DNA of 64,000 nucleotides. It comes from Phoronis australis (taxonomy: Eukaryota; Phoronida; Phoronidae). The notes beneath the pieces are model-generated. The model saw only the letters and a program-made list of their open reading frames with translations. It was not told where the DNA came from and ran no database searches. Position 1 is the stretch's first letter. Every line of letters starts with the position of its first letter. Below, piece by piece: positions 1 through 12,444 of the stretch. The stretch covers positions 415,655 to 479,654 of the forward strand of contig NMRA01000106.1 of NCBI GenBank assembly GCA_002633005.1, written 5' to 3'. Position numbers and translations under genes: made by a program.

Positions 1-424
1 TTACTTGGAGAATACAATCAGTTGTGACCTACGTTTCATTTGGCGGAATTTAGAAGACGGCAGAATAAAAATATCGGCAAATCCTCAATTATTTTGTTCG
101 AAAAATCCTGAAATCTATGGCATCGTACAGATAATTCGACTTCAAGGTAAATATCCAGCTTTACATGAACAGTGGCTTCATCAGTTTTCAAGTGAAGGTG
201 AACCCCGTGTGGGGTTCTTCGGATTTTCGCTTGCTCCGAAATACTTTTCCTCGTGCACTTACTTTTTCATCGTCTCCTTTACAAATTCCCAAGTCATGAA
301 CGGACGATTCTCAGCTGAAAAGTACCGCTTGTTGTCTTTGTCGAAGCTTTTTCGGAAAGTGCAAAAAACGCCCACCAGGAACGTCGTTTAGCGACTGCGT
401 ATTTGCCTCTGACATCTTGCGTGC

Positions 425-563
425 GTTCAGTAGACGCTAGGACCTACGCTAGGACCTAGCAAAAAGCTAGTCAAGTTCACGTGCTCTTATTTAAAATACA
501 CGGTAATATTTCGCGTAATCTCGCAAAGTCTTGCTTTTAAGCTAGGTCCTAGCGTTACTGAAC
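425..563 (+). repeat. 139-bp inverted-repeat element (MITE-like), copy 1
   Basis: The element starts GTTCAGTAGACGCTAGGACC and ends AGGTCCTAGCGTTACTGAAC, so its ends are imperfect inverted repeats of about 20 bp. A second GCTAGGACCTAGC motif lies just inside the left end. The length and flanks (GTGC on the left, GGGAGGC on the right) match the copy at 6733, so the true element may extend a few bases further each side. It carries no coding capacity, as expected of a non-autonomous DNA transposon. Confidence 0.8.
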
Positions 564-1044
564 GGGAGGCTTGTTTGTTTGTTTGTCGGGTATCACGTGA
601 CTTTTCGCAAGGAGGCGGAGCTTGCGATAGGTCAATTGGATCTTCACTCACTTAAACCACAATTAGAGACTGTTAAGAAAACGATCACAACTTTAAGTTC
701 ACCTTTCAAGTTCAAACAACACTTACCAGCCACTGGTCAAAACTTGTTTCGAAGTTACAGTCTCCGCTCTTCAAGTCCTTTTCAAACAACACACTGTTAG
801 TGTTTTCCTTTCCTGTGCACGTTTTTTGTTCTGGTATGACTCCATTGTTCACACTTAAATATAACAAAAGACAATCTGTGATATCAAGGAAAAATGATCA
901 TTTACAAAAACATGACACACTAACTTTCAAATCAGTCACGTAATATTTATTGTTCAATGCTTTTATCTTAACACTTTCAATATTAGCTAATAGATATCAC
1001 CACTGTACGACTCGATTTTGTGTTGGGCGAGAAAATAATGAAAT

Positions 1045-1120
1045 GAGCTCAGGGCAGCTTCGAACCTGTAACCACCGCGATCGCATTTTAGTGCTCTTCT
1101 AACGGAACTACATGTTAATT
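1045..1120 (-). repeat. tRNA-like SINE remnant
   Basis: Read on the minus strand, the segment has a box-A-like stretch (TAGTTCCGTTAG), then AGAGCAC, and about 40 bases on a box-B-like GGTTCGAAGCTG preceded by GGTTACA. The spacing is that of a tRNA-derived pol III promoter. No paired acceptor stem is visible, so a decayed tRNA-derived SINE is more likely than a functional tRNA gene. Confidence 0.45.
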
Positions 1121-1903
1121 AGTACCCCTTGATGAATGTCGATTATTTTTTTGGCGTATTTAGGTTTAAAGCCACGTTTAACGCCTTTGCAGCTCACCTG
1201 AAAATTAGGGCAAGTCGGGTTTGAAGGCAATTCTGTGGACTAAATAGGAAGCGATTTCCACGAATAGTATTCAGCAGTTCTTTGACGTTGTTTTGAGTAG
1301 GAGTCCAGAAATTGTGCCTCTGCTCTGTTCTACCGCAATCCATAAGACTCGCCTTTTTCTTGGCACTTCCTTGTTTGGCGTGCAATTTTTATTCAAATAC
1401 AGGTACTCTTCAGACGAATGGAAATTGGAAAAATCTGGTTCGTAATTATGTATTTAACCTATATTTCTGGAACCTATAGTTCAACAATACTTGGATTCTC
1501 TTCTCTGGTAGCGGGGCCGTCGCACGTTTTGGATTTTGGGAAAACAATACCAAAGTCGCAATTTTTGGGAATTTTTGTCATCTGATTTTTTCCGGTGGAC
1601 GTAGCAAAGCAAAATAATGTGTCTTCTATCAATTTCTTTATCCTTAAGAAACCCCATCGGTTGTGTTTTCTGTGAAATATGAGTTTTTTAGTTGTCTTGA
1701 GACAGAGTGGAAAAACATGCTTTTTCGAAGCCAGTCTGGTGATGACGTCGAGATGAGCCACCCAATATGTAGTCGTTTAAATCTTAACTAGTACCGTATG
1801 CGGCCTTGATTCAGCGAATGTCTTGCAGATGCATTCACTGGCAGGACCTGGCGAATGGTAATACATCGCAAAAACAAAATAGGTATTGTTGTTTTATAGC
1901 TGT

Positions 1904-1957
1904 AGTGAAAATTGATAACTTTAACAAGTCTATCCCGTCTAGAAATAATCTGAAATG
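1904..1957 (+). repeat. Old dispersed repeat, copy 1
   Basis: This segment shares a degenerate core (GATAACTTTAACAAGTCTAT, then CTAGAAATAATC) with 14871-14930 and 26808-26870. The segments upstream of copies 1 and 2 also align (both contain CGAATGTCT, then GCAGA). All copies are heavily diverged, suggesting an old element. Confidence 0.4.
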
Positions 1958-2447
1958 CAATCTGCGGCCACATAATGAACAATTTCGATTGTACTACTGC
2001 TGTAACACCTATACTCTACGGTGATGGCGAACTTAAAGTCGCAGCTTTTCTTCGCCCATCCCGGGTCACATGCTTTGTCTTTCGGAACCATGAAGTGAAT
2101 AGGTACAATGTTTATCTTTCCTTTGGAGAAAACACTTATTGCCTAAAAATGACAGAATTGAAAATAGGTTTACAAATAAGCGTTAATACATGTACATTCG
2201 TGGCAAATCCGTAAGCAAATTCAAGGTATTAATGATAATTCGATGTACATTGTATAAGCAATGTATAGATGATGTACTATTCAATTAACTTTTATGTACA
2301 GTTTTGATAATTTCACTTAACAAATATCTGTTTCAGAATAGAATGGTACATGTTGTTCTCAAAACTTTCTTTCCAAAGCATGTCAAAATAATACGTCAAC
2401 AGTCCCTCCCGTAAACACAAATTTATTGAACACACGCCGTTCATGAT

Positions 2448-2532
2448 AATTTTCAAAGATATTCGCTCGAGCTCTCTGTATCTTAGGCGGTCGTTTGTAG
2501 CGCAACAATAAAGCAGGCGCACGAGAGAAAAT
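2448..2532 (+). repeat. Dispersed repeat, partner of 11821-11902
   Basis: About 80 bases align with 11821-11902 in the same orientation. Shared blocks include AATTTTCAA, GATATTC, CTCGAGCT, GTATCTT and GGCGGTCGTTTG. No terminal inverted repeats or coding capacity are evident. Confidence 0.6.
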
Positions 2533-3670
2533 TAATGATCTAAATTTCGAGCGAAAATACTTGAAAAGCATTGATAGTGGGTTCAACTGATTTTGTCCAA
2601 AGTATGCAAAGTATGCATATACATGTGAGAGTCACAAGGGAAACGTTTGAACTTCCTTATCTGGGAAAGTATATACATGCACTAAAAGGCAAACGTGGTG
2701 TATGAAATTTACCTTCAGTAACAAAAGGAGTGTTCCCAAAAGTCTTCCCTGGTACATCCTGTTGGTATCAGACTCCGATTTGGGGCTGACGATGTTTACT
2801 GGGTCTCTCAATAAAGTTAATCTCTCGGGTCGTGCAAAGGACGAAATGACAGCGTACCTGTACTCAACCGGACTCAATACACACTGTTCCATCGACAGAT
2901 AACAACCCAGTTATCTTTCGCCTTATTGGAGATTAGAGTTTCATAAAGATGACAAGGTTCCACGCTGTGGTTAAGGTTATGAGTGCGTGTGTACATGTAT
3001 TTAGGCATGGCAGAAAATGTTTAGTGAACGGCAGTTTTCGGTTGCGGCATTCATAAGAGCAGTCTTCACTATCAAACACAAATTTAGTTGAAGACAAGAT
3101 ACAGACTGAGTATAAAATGCCCCTTTATTCTCCAGTAGTATAAGTTATTTTTACTCCTATATTTTTCCATTTTCGTCTTTTTCATTTGCGCATTCCCGTC
3201 TGTAGTCACAATTGTCTTTTCATTCTCCTGATAAAGAGCTGCTAACAGGCTCGAAATCTTATTATTGTACATGTGTGTGTTTTATTTTGCTGGAGAATTA
3301 AAGTGCAATTCATACCATAATAAATTTTCGTTTTGCGGCTCGAAAAATTCTAATTCACAGATACGGCTCGTTATTTGGAAGCTAGTACCGTTATTTTGTT
3401 AGGTGCAGAGTGCATGTTATAACGACTACAACATATACGGAGTCCTAAAAATAGCTAAATCAGACATTAGTACTGCTAAACCATGATGTACTCATCCACT
3501 GCTTACTCCACTGACGCTTTTTTCACAAGTCCGCATTTAAGTAGAATGGAAAGTGACAACAATAAGTTCGAGTTGAAAGATTAGACCTCAGGCCCACAAC
3601 ACGGTTTGAAGCGACTCTAAGAAAACTTAAAAGTACACCCTCTTTTATTTAACTGTCAGAACTCTTTAAT

Positions 3671-3899
3671 ATGGGGGGCTCGAATTTCTGGCGATGTGGA
3701 CCTTCTGCTGACAAAAAAGCGGAAGGAATAAAAAAACGGAGTATCATCTTCACTGTGCGTCTGTGCCTTTTCAGTGGACTTTTATCTCATTTTCTTGGAC
3801 TTTTTGTTTCTTTGAGGCGGACCTTTTTGCCCACTTCGCCAAATGGGGAGGCTCGTTCGAGGTTCGAGCCCCCCGAGCCCCCCCCCGGGTGCGTGCATG
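3671..3899 (+). repeat. GC-homopolymer inverted-repeat element, copy 1
   Basis: The segment shares its core (GGACTTTTTGTTTCT, then TTTTTGCCCACTTCGCCAAA, then a C-run and GGGTGCGTGCATG) with copies at 24682-24951, 26443-26670 and 26884-27172. It begins with a G-run followed by CTCGAAT and ends in a long C-run, so the ends pair. The outer left end is decayed. The apparent 82-residue reading frame inside it is incidental. Confidence 0.75.
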
Positions 3900-4160
3900 G
3901 ATTTCAAACTGTTATATAACATGATAAGATCCGTTGCAACGAAGAACTTTTAAAGCATTTACGAGTGCTTTAGAAAGTCATAGGATTTGTGAGCTTTTCC
4001 AAAGTCTGCCAGTTGATCGTAAATAGTGTCTCAGCTGCCCTGCTGACAAGTGAACTATTAATTTCAGTTTTGTGTCCTTTGTTCGTAATCCACTACTTTC
4101 CTTATTTGGTGTTTTTAAAGAAAGTGGTACTGCATGTCTATGAACACTAGTGTGTTTAGC

Positions 4161-4235
4161 TGTGCTCCGGCGTGGTGTGCACCGGCGTGGTGTGCTCCGG
4201 CGTGGTGTGCTCCGGCGTGGTGCGCTCCGGCGTGG
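4161..4235 (+). repeat. 15-bp minisatellite, 5 copies
   Basis: Five consecutive copies of TGTGCTCCGGCGTGG fill 4161-4235 with one or no mismatch each. The unit is a multiple of three without stops, so it yields an artificial arginine-rich (PRRST) reading frame on the minus strand. Confidence 0.9.
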
Positions 4236-6732
4236 TATAATTTTTGTCATAAATCTAATGTTATAAGTCCCAGATAAGTCAAAAACCCTTCACACTGGTG
4301 ATGTTTTCAGTTGAAAGATGGTTGCCACAGGCAGTGTATCCATATACTGGTAAAACTGTAAAGCAATAATTAAACCATGTTTGCAGATGTGATAATTCTG
4401 TTTGGAGAAGTTTGCCTATCACAATTTAGTAGGATCAAAGTTTTGTTAATGGATTTAAGCGATTTTATCGCGGGATGATAAACCTTTCTTGGTCATGTTT
4501 TCGAAATTAGTACACGTATGAGGAGTTATCATCGATGAAATGAAGCAGAAGTAGCAGTGTTACTTTATGGCGCGGATGTAACTCTATATGCAGTTTCCAG
4601 AGAATTGACGACGCCGATGACACTCTGGAGCTGTTCCCGTTCGAAGTGTCAGTTTCAACATACTGGTTTTAAAAGAACTACTTTAGGTAGCCATATACAT
4701 TAACAGTATGTAGCATTGATCGAATTCGTGATCTGGGAGTTAATGGAGGTGAATCTCATTTTAGACGTCAGTGTCTTCAGGGTTAGGTCATCGACACCAT
4801 CCTGGGGCCCATTTTATCAAATGTCACACATTTACATCAGACGATCGTTGCTACGTCATTGCAACCGCGACGCTGCGTTACGACTGACGATTAATCTATC
4901 ATTTTTTTACGTCGACGCTATCACTTCAAGGGTATTAATATCTCTACCTCACGGTCCTTTTCTCATTAACACAATTCATTTAATACCACTTGGGACGTTA
5001 TGTTGGACTGACTTATACCGTAGTTAGAGGGCATCTAATTCGTGAACAACCAGATCGACTCATAATGAAATTTAAAAAATTCATGTTCTCACCACTCCAC
5101 TTTGGCCCATTGTATGCATGTTAGCATCTGTAATCAAATCGGAGTTTATGACCACTCTAACCAATCTTCATGAAATATAAATTATTTTGATGACTTCAGC
5201 TAATGGATCAAAACCGACATAACGAGTGAAAATTGGTGCGAATATGGACATTAAGAACCAAACGTGGACATAACGAGTCAAATTGAGCATAATGGTACAA
5301 CATGAACGTAACGGTCAAAGATGGAAATAATGGATCAGAGCAGTGACAAAAAATACACAAATATTCTAGAAAGTAATACAACTCAGTAGTCGTTTTAAGT
5401 TGGTAAAGTAGGTTGGAGGTTAACAAAGGATTTCTCCGGATCCTGTATGCGAGAATTCGCTCAAAGTTACAAAATTGCGGTTAAAGGCACCTAGTACTAT
5501 TCACGGGCGCGAAATGAGTCCCATTTCAAACATTAATTGATTCTCTTGTCGTTAAGGGTAAGACTATGAGATTTTAGCGAGTAGCTTGCATCATGTCTTA
5601 TACTAGATAGTGGAGAATAGGCATTTTGATTGTACGGCATCTTCGAACACTCGAACACTGACATGTTGCCACACGCGATAAAGAATCTCTATTTAGGTCA
5701 GGGAATTGCTATTACGATCTTCACAAAGCGCTCGAAGGCCTAATATGGTGCCGAAATGATTATATTTATATCCAAAATACACGTATTAATGAAATACACC
5801 AACATACGGTGTCAAAGCATACCTCAGTCGTTAATTAAGTAGGCCTTTTACAATACAGCAGCCCCATTACGAACCCGATTTAGCGGCAAAAAATTGAGAT
5901 GGCCCTCGCACAAATCGAAGTCTATGACATCATCAACAACGAATATGGCTTTCACCGTATCGCCATGGTATTGGAATTGGCGATGACTGGCCGTTTAATT
6001 TAGTCCAAAATACGTGGAAAATCACAGAAACACGTTATTTGTTCATTTTGTGTCAATTAATATTCAAATTGATCAAAATCATTACCTTTAGAACTTTTTA
6101 TTCAAATCGTTCACATTTTGATAAAAGGCGTGACGCTTCGTGTACTCTTATTAATGGAAAATCAAATAAGGCTCGGTACCTAAGCTCCAACGTAATGTCC
6201 GCCATCTTGTACATGTATGTTTGTGTTTGGACATTATCAGAGTTCAATGATTTGCATGCAAAAACAATAAATGCTGAAGTTATGTAGATTCTACAACATT
6301 GCATACAAAAATGAGATTTAAATGCATATTTGTGGACTTCTGTGGTAACAGACCATTATACTTGGTGCTCCAATTATATGAACAATTTCAAAGGAATTGT
6401 TATAATGACATCAAAATATATATTGAAACTAATTGTTGACTTATAATCAAAAGATTGTTTCGTTATTTGCGTATTTGTATTGACATAATAAACAGCCATT
6501 CCCACCGTCCTCTGCTTTTGCAAAACAATAAAACAAGGAAGTTAATGAAACCCATCAGAAATCAGAAATCCGGTAAGTGAAATGATAAGGGAAACGTGTA
6601 ACTCCCGCACTTAATTGAGAATTAAAACAACGACCAGTGTCGACGTTTTCAAACTTCAGTGACACATGATGCCCTCTGTCGATCGTGATCCTGCGGCAAA
6701 CGGCTGGAAACTTTAACTAAGACCTGGCGTGC

Positions 6733-6871
6733 GTTCAGTAGACGCTAGGACCTACGCTAGGACCTAGCTAAAACCTAGTCAAAGTCACGTGCTCTCATTT
6801 AAAATTCACGGCAATGTCTCACGTAATCGCGCGAAGTCTTGCTTTTTAGCGAGGTCCTAGCGTTACTGAAC
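6733..6871 (+). repeat. 139-bp inverted-repeat element, copy 2
   Basis: This is the same element as 425-563, of identical length and with very similar sequence and flanks. The internal segment between the inverted repeats (CACGTGCTCT, then TTTAAAAT, then CACGGCAAT) is also conserved, indicating fairly recent mobility. Confidence 0.8.
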
Positions 6872-7623
6872 GGGAGGCGGTTCTCCCCAGTACACATAAT
6901 ACAAATCCACCTCTTCTCACGTAGGTCAAGAAAAGAGTTTTACTTATTCCGCATCTTATCCCATGCGCGTTGAATCTGTCGAGGGAAACACGGCCATGTG
7001 ATAAAGTTTATGTCAAAGTCGACTCGACGTCTTTAGCTGGATCGATCATCAAACGTTGAGAATATATTCTATTTAAAGTAATACAGTTGCAGCAGTGTTA
7101 CTGACACTCGGCATGCAACCAGGCACTAAACGTAAAATCTGGAACAAAACTGTTAATTATAAAACACTTATGTCTCAGTTTTCAATTGCTGAATACTATA
7201 TCGTCTGCAACTCAGGCGCCGATTCCTAGGAAATTAAAATATCAAATATTGTTGTTTTTAACTGTTTCCAGGAGATGTTACAAGTTCACTGCACAGTTGC
7301 CGTTGTTTTCATCTTTGCTACCTCTTTTCAAGAAATAAATCGTTACTTTTAAAACTGTTTCTTTTACAAGAGAAAACTTGCAACCTAACGCGCAAGTACA
7401 AACACATAGGATGTGATCCGCCATGTGAACAGTCTTGGTGAAGTATTTGAAAAATCTGCCAAAAAAAATGTAAGAAACTTAGGGATTCGAAGTGCATGGG
7501 ATAAATACATTCGGTATCGGTCGATACTCGGAATAATGTCTCGTGGGATATTATTTCATGTACGCCACTCTCGGTACGTTTTGTGAAAAATTTCCGTAGT
7601 CGCTGACTCAGTGATTAGAGAGA

Positions 7624-7673
7624 TTTCGCAAAGCGACGTGAACGTGAACTATCACGCATACGTAATTCCGCGT
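7624..7673 (+). repeat. Left inverted repeat bracketing the THAP region
   Basis: TTTCGCAAAGCGACGTGAAC followed by GTGAA, TATCACGCATA, TAATT and CGCGT recurs in opposite orientation at 11062-11111. The pair encloses about 3.4 kb containing the THAP fragment and a coiled-coil coding fragment. It may be a transposon terminus or just two inserted copies of a small repeat. Confidence 0.6.
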
Positions 7674-7865
7674 CATGCATGGCATTGTTGGCTGTGACGT
7701 AATCCCGTTAAAAGAGAATGGCATCCGATTTAATTGGTCTTTTTTATTGTCTTAGTCTATCTCCACATCACCTCGTACACGGCCGATAGGTGTCGCGTTA
7801 ACCTGTGAGGAAGGTGAGAAACCACGCAGCGACGTCAGTGGTTCATCTGCAAAGTGAGTGCCGCT

Positions 7866-8191
7866 ATGGTGTGGTGTATCGTTCCCGCTTGTGCGAACTA
7901 TGAAGCTGCGAGGAAAGCGGGTATATCGTTTTTTCGATATCCTCGAGAGCACGTAATGCTCCAGGAGTGGCTCGCGGTAGTGAAGAATGAAAAATACGCC
8001 GTTAATACCAAGTATGAGGCAGTGAAACGTCTCCGTGTCTGTGATTTCACTGATGATCGAATGCCGGCTTACTATGACAGCTCATGCTAAGGCAGAAAAA
8101 GAGACTGAGGCTGAAGTCAGATGTTGTGCCTAGTGTGTTTGCGTTCGGCAGCCAAGAGGCAAACGCGGGTCGGTTGTTGATCAGTTTTTGA
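7866..8191 (+). pseudogene. Decayed THAP-domain coding fragment
   Basis: The ATG at 7866 opens a frame starting MVWCIVPACANYEAARK, with GISFFRYP and W-L-A about 30 residues later. This is the start of a THAP zinc finger (C2CH DNA-binding domain): M-x-x-C-x3-C, the SFFRYP-type motif and the conserved Trp. The frame stops at 8088-8090. The expected domain end, LKSDVVPSVFAF, continues from 8087 in another frame and stops at 8189-8191. The usual C-x2-H-F zinc ligands are reduced to C-D-F, so the final His is missing. A frameshift plus a lost ligand point to a pseudogene or transposon relic. THAP domains occur both in host regulators and in P-element transposases; no transposase catalytic domain is recognisable nearby. 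Confidence 0.65.
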
Positions 8192-10204
8192 TTATGGAGA
8201 ATTGTAGTCGGCCATGAAAACATAAACAATTACAATTAATTCAATTCATGAGAACATAACATTTTATATAACCTTTTTTGATGATTGACTCGCTCGTCAA
8301 GCTTCTGTTTGGTCCTGTGTGTTTTCGCCAGTTCTTTTTCCCAGCCCTAGAAATGTCGTTAGCAGACCTCTGTTCGGATGTGGTGCAAAATCAGGTTGGT
8401 CCATGTGACACATCTGCGCTTTCCAATTAGAAGACGTTTCACTTGCGGAATTTCGTGACGGTAAATGTAAGCGTCAGTCGTTTCCATTATCGGGCAGTTA
8501 GAACACTGACATCATGACAAGTCATTCAAACAGTTTTCGGAATTACTCATATGTTTCTTGTCCAAGTTCACGACGCCTCTCTGGTATTTCTTGATCAGAG
8601 TATTCCGGTTCGAACTCAGCCTGTGAAACCTAGCGATCGGTTTGTGTAGTCTTCGTCGGATGAGCACTCGCCTAAGTCGATTGCGAAGTTGCCATGATGA
8701 CGTTTATCATTGTGCATTCTGTTTCAAAATGAATTCTTCTTACCCTAACCTATGCTTATATAAAACTAAAACAAAGCCTGTTTCATACAATACAATTTGT
8801 AATGCCTTGAAGTGTTCGTGATTGCAAATGTTTTGAGAAGCCAGCAATGAATGAATCACTGCGTTACCGGCTTTAGATACAAAAAACGAATTGAGCGGGC
8901 ACCGAGGCCGTGTGAGCGCATGCTAATTCAGTGTTTGCTGACAGAAAGTTGTTGTAAAACAAAAAGTTAAACTCGATTTTATATTCAATGGTCAGATGTT
9001 TGGGGAATCTTTATTTAGATATTCATAAACATTATTCGAATCATTGGTACCGTTTAACTTTTGCCCTAACTGTTCTGTAGAAGGGTAACCTGAGTTTAAG
9101 GTTCTCGACGAGCTAGCAAGTAGATATGCAGTTTCGCAGCTAATTTACCAAATTAATCACGTGCACATTATTGCTTTGGCACACTAGTATAGACTTTTCG
9201 TGACTGGAAGTTTACATGTAGTTTCCAACTTTAGCTGGTTTATGTTCGTTATGTCTTCAGTTCGGGTGCGACGGGCCTGATCTGGTTCCGAGTCACTGGC
9301 CGGGATAACAAGCGTTTTGTCTAAAATCACAACACACAGCTATGTTCTCCTGTCATTATTTCCGCTACCGCCATTGATAAATTAGCCGGCTACCGAACTT
9401 TGTAGGCTACGGTACGTTCAAATACTTATAAATCCGTAACAGCGAAATGAAACAACCCGTTTGTTCAATAACTCGATGTATTTGTAAGGGTTTTACATCA
9501 AATTTGATGATTAATTGGTGTAAAATGGTGAATGGAAGCGATAAGCTGACACCAGTAAGCGTGTTGTGAACTGCTGAGCAGACTGCATTCGAACCTCTGA
9601 CGTCATTGGTTAATTTCAACACCTGAGTCTGCCATCAGGTGTCAGGTAAAAGAACTGTACTTGCTGTTATCGAGTGGAACTACTCAATCTAAACTGATAA
9701 AAATAGGTTGTTTCTTGAGTGGCATTCTCCTTTAATGTTTGCGTATTTTACTGAAATACAAGTAGATTTGCGTCCCTTTAAACGCCAAACTTTTGGCCCT
9801 TTTTTAAATCTCATTCGGCAAGTCATCGAACGATTTTTATTTTGATAAGATTCTCAATCTTTCTTTTTTGATTCAAGATAAAATGAACACGATTCCTTTG
9901 TCTATAAATGTTCTTAAAGTCCATCTGAAGGAGGTCCTTTTTCCAAATTCCTTATTCTGCCGAAGTTCGCTGGATACCATCGAACTAGAATGGATTTTTA
10001 ACAAAATGGATTTTTTACATACTTAATTTACGTGCATCCATTTATTTTAAACTGCAAATAAATTACGCGTTCTAAGAGTTGACCATTTTTCACAGCAGTT
10101 TGTAAAAACGAATTTTTTCACATTCAATATATATTTCCATCTTGCATACCTGTAGCAGAATAGAATACAGTAAAATACAATAAGCAAAACATGTTTCATT
10201 CAAG
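8192..10204. other. No recognisable feature
   Basis: No reading frame with family resemblance, tandem repeat or clear inverted repeat was found between the THAP fragment and the coiled-coil fragment. A decayed transposon interior would look like this, but nothing positive supports that. Confidence 0.5.
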
Positions 10205-10778
10205 ATTCTGTAAAACGTACATGTACCGAGGCTGACAAAGAATCCAAAGAAACTGAAAAAGAAAAGCTTAAAAATGAGAGTCAAGACCAAGATATCAGAA
10301 GTATTGCTATGGCTTCATTAGGCAAAAGAGATGCAGATTCGTCAAGTAAGCGTTTTTAAATTGACATTATTACAAAGTCAGTTTGATTGCAAAACTGGAT
10401 TTAAGGCTCTTCTCGCTTGTTTAGTTGAGTAAGGTTGCATAATAAATATGCTATACCTGACCTCAAAGACAACATCTCTCAAAATATGAATACGACTTCC
10501 AATGTTTTATTCTGATCGAAAAAGTTTATTTGTAAAACTTGACTTCCTTCTACGTGATAATCGCATGCTCGGTTTCGGTGCTGCTGTTCCTATTTTTCTT
10601 GTGTTGGGGGGTTAACATTATTTTCTCATTCACAGCTAGCAATGTCGCTCCCAAAAAGCGATATGGGGTCTCAACTGACACACACCTGTATATCAACTTT
10701 CCCAAAGAAAAACATGATGCAGAGCTGAAAATACGAGAGCAAGAGATACCGGTAACACTGGAACAGGAAAGGTTGTAA
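10205..10778 (+). pseudogene. Two-exon coiled-coil coding fragment, unidentified
   Basis: Two coding-like blocks join cleanly. Block A (about 10205-10345) is rich in Lys and Glu (ADKESKETEKEKLKNE, later SLGKRDAD) and ends at a good donor (CAA|GTAAGC). Block B starts after TTCTCATTCACAG at 10636 and continues in phase (VAPKKRYGVSTDTHLYINFP, then a charged helix ending LEQERL) to a TAA at 10776-10778. The charged C-terminal helix resembles tails of transposon-derived DNA-binding proteins, but I do not recognise a family. No start codon or N-terminal exon was located, so this is a gene fragment, a relic or the end of a gene whose start I cannot see. Confidence 0.4.
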
Positions 10779-11061
10779 ACGGAGTAGAAGGAAAGGTAGG
10801 GGAGGCTAGCTGTAGAACACATGTAAAATCTCATCGCAAAATTAGCTAAAAATTTTGACTAAATTGAATTGACTGATTTGTGTTAGATGTTATGAGAATG
10901 AAAATATAAGAAGTTGCATTCGCAGAATGATTTGTAAATAGTTTGTAATCTAGCGGATATGTACTACGATAACTGGATACTTTGAGCTCAGTTATTCGGT
11001 TCACGTTTACTTTCACGTTCACGTTGCGAAACCCATTTTTCTTACTGTAACGTGAATCGGC

Positions 11062-11111
11062 ACGCGCAATTATATATGCGTGATAATTCACGTTCACGTC
11101 GCTTTGCGAAA
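11062..11111 (-). repeat. Right inverted repeat bracketing the THAP region
   Basis: This is the reverse complement of the repeat at 7624-7673, with about 80-90% identity by eye. A related partial copy (CACGTTCACGTTGCGAAACC) lies about 70 bases inside it at 11013-11032. Confidence 0.6.
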
Positions 11112-11820
11112 CCTTTCTATTATCTAAATTAATACCGGTACAGTGTAATTTTTATTGTTAATATCAGTCTAACCTTTCATAACTTTATCAAATGTGGATT
11201 TTTCTCAGGAAGAGTAAGGGAAGTGTTCAAGACAACTCTCACCCGCAAAAACAAATAGTTATCCTTTGAAACATCTAATTCTTTGTTAAAATAAGCGCGG
11301 GAACAAAGTATTTAATAAGTTTATTAATTTAAGGTTGTTCAAAAGTTTGGCGTGGTGCGTTTTGTACCATTGTGTAAAGTTTATGAAAAGCACTGTAAAT
11401 ATTTCAGGTTAATTAGAGAAGATATGTGAAGTATCATTTTAGAGGATTATTTATGAAATGGAATTGTTATGGCGACACTCACTGACACGGTCATATTATC
11501 GGACGTGAGACTGCGTAGTGGCCGTGTGCAGTGTACATGTCATGTTTTACTTCCGATTAATTTATGAATCTCAAGGAGCCCCAGTGTACTGGCTGCCATA
11601 AACAACAACGTTTGGATTTTTAAAAAATACTAATATTATTTTGAAACCACTGATATGCATCATAATTCAAAATCATTATCGGGTCCTTCTAACAATTCCT
11701 TGGGGCAGACACCCCGAACTCTAGACACGTGAATATGCCTTCACTCACTTACCCTTCTGACATATGTCCCTTAGGCTATAAACGAAATTTGTTGAACTCA
11801 CAACAATGTCTAAAATTAAT

Positions 11821-11902
11821 AATTTTCAACGATATTCACTCGAGCTTTTTGTATCTTTGGCGGTCGTTTGCACGGCAACAGTAATGCAGACGACGAAGAG
11901 AC
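11821..11902 (+). repeat. Dispersed repeat, partner of 2448-2532
   Basis: This is the second copy of the roughly 80-bp repeat, in the same orientation. The central GGCGGTCGTTTG block is the best conserved part. Confidence 0.6.
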
Positions 11903-12444
11903 ATCAGAAAACTATTGATTAAAATGACAGCTATAATTCAAGACTGTTCTCGTTTCATCAGGCATAAATAAAATGACACAGGGTTTCAAGAATATGTGAC
12001 GAAGGGTCGTGACCCTCTCAGATTCAACCAATAACAGTGCTGAAACAGTCTGAGGGCAGCGCCACAGGTACCCGTGTTCTGATCTTGATATCACTTTTCT
12101 TTGAGATAAACTTTATTGAGATTTTGACCCCACTTTTGAAATGCAATGGGACTGCGCTCATCTTCCATCATGAAAGAAGTCATACGTGTAGCATATAATG
12201 CGCAATTTGACCTTAAAAGCTATGATTCAGTATGCCGAGCCAAAAGCCAAAATCGTTGAGTCGGCATTTTGATAAATCCAAGATAGCATTTAGTTATCAT
12301 GGTTGTAGCGATAATTAATCCGCCAATGTTCATGCTTTTATCAAAAAGTGAACAATGTTTCCTTTAACCGCTCCACTGTAATGAAGCTCTATATACTTTT
12401 ATGCTAAATATGTATGTAAATCTTAAACTGACGTGAAAATATAG

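Larger units (their letters stand above)
1..7600. other. Gene-poor region with dispersed repeats
   Basis: No reading frame in this stretch resembles a known family or forms a supported multi-exon gene. It holds two copies of a 139-bp inverted-repeat element, a tRNA-like remnant, a 15-bp minisatellite, one GC-rich inverted-repeat element and older repeat fragments, listed separately. The rest appears to be unique AT-rich intergenic DNA. Confidence 0.6.

Noticed and set aside
5-391. 128-codon open frame at the window start
   Set aside because: No ATG start, no family resemblance and no clear splice partner. A GTAAAT-type donor lies inside it, so part could be an exon of a gene outside the window, but nothing confirms this.
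3978-4250. Arg/Ser-rich ORF on the minus strand
   Set aside because: The repetitive part is the translated 15-bp minisatellite; the rest has no resemblance to a protein family.
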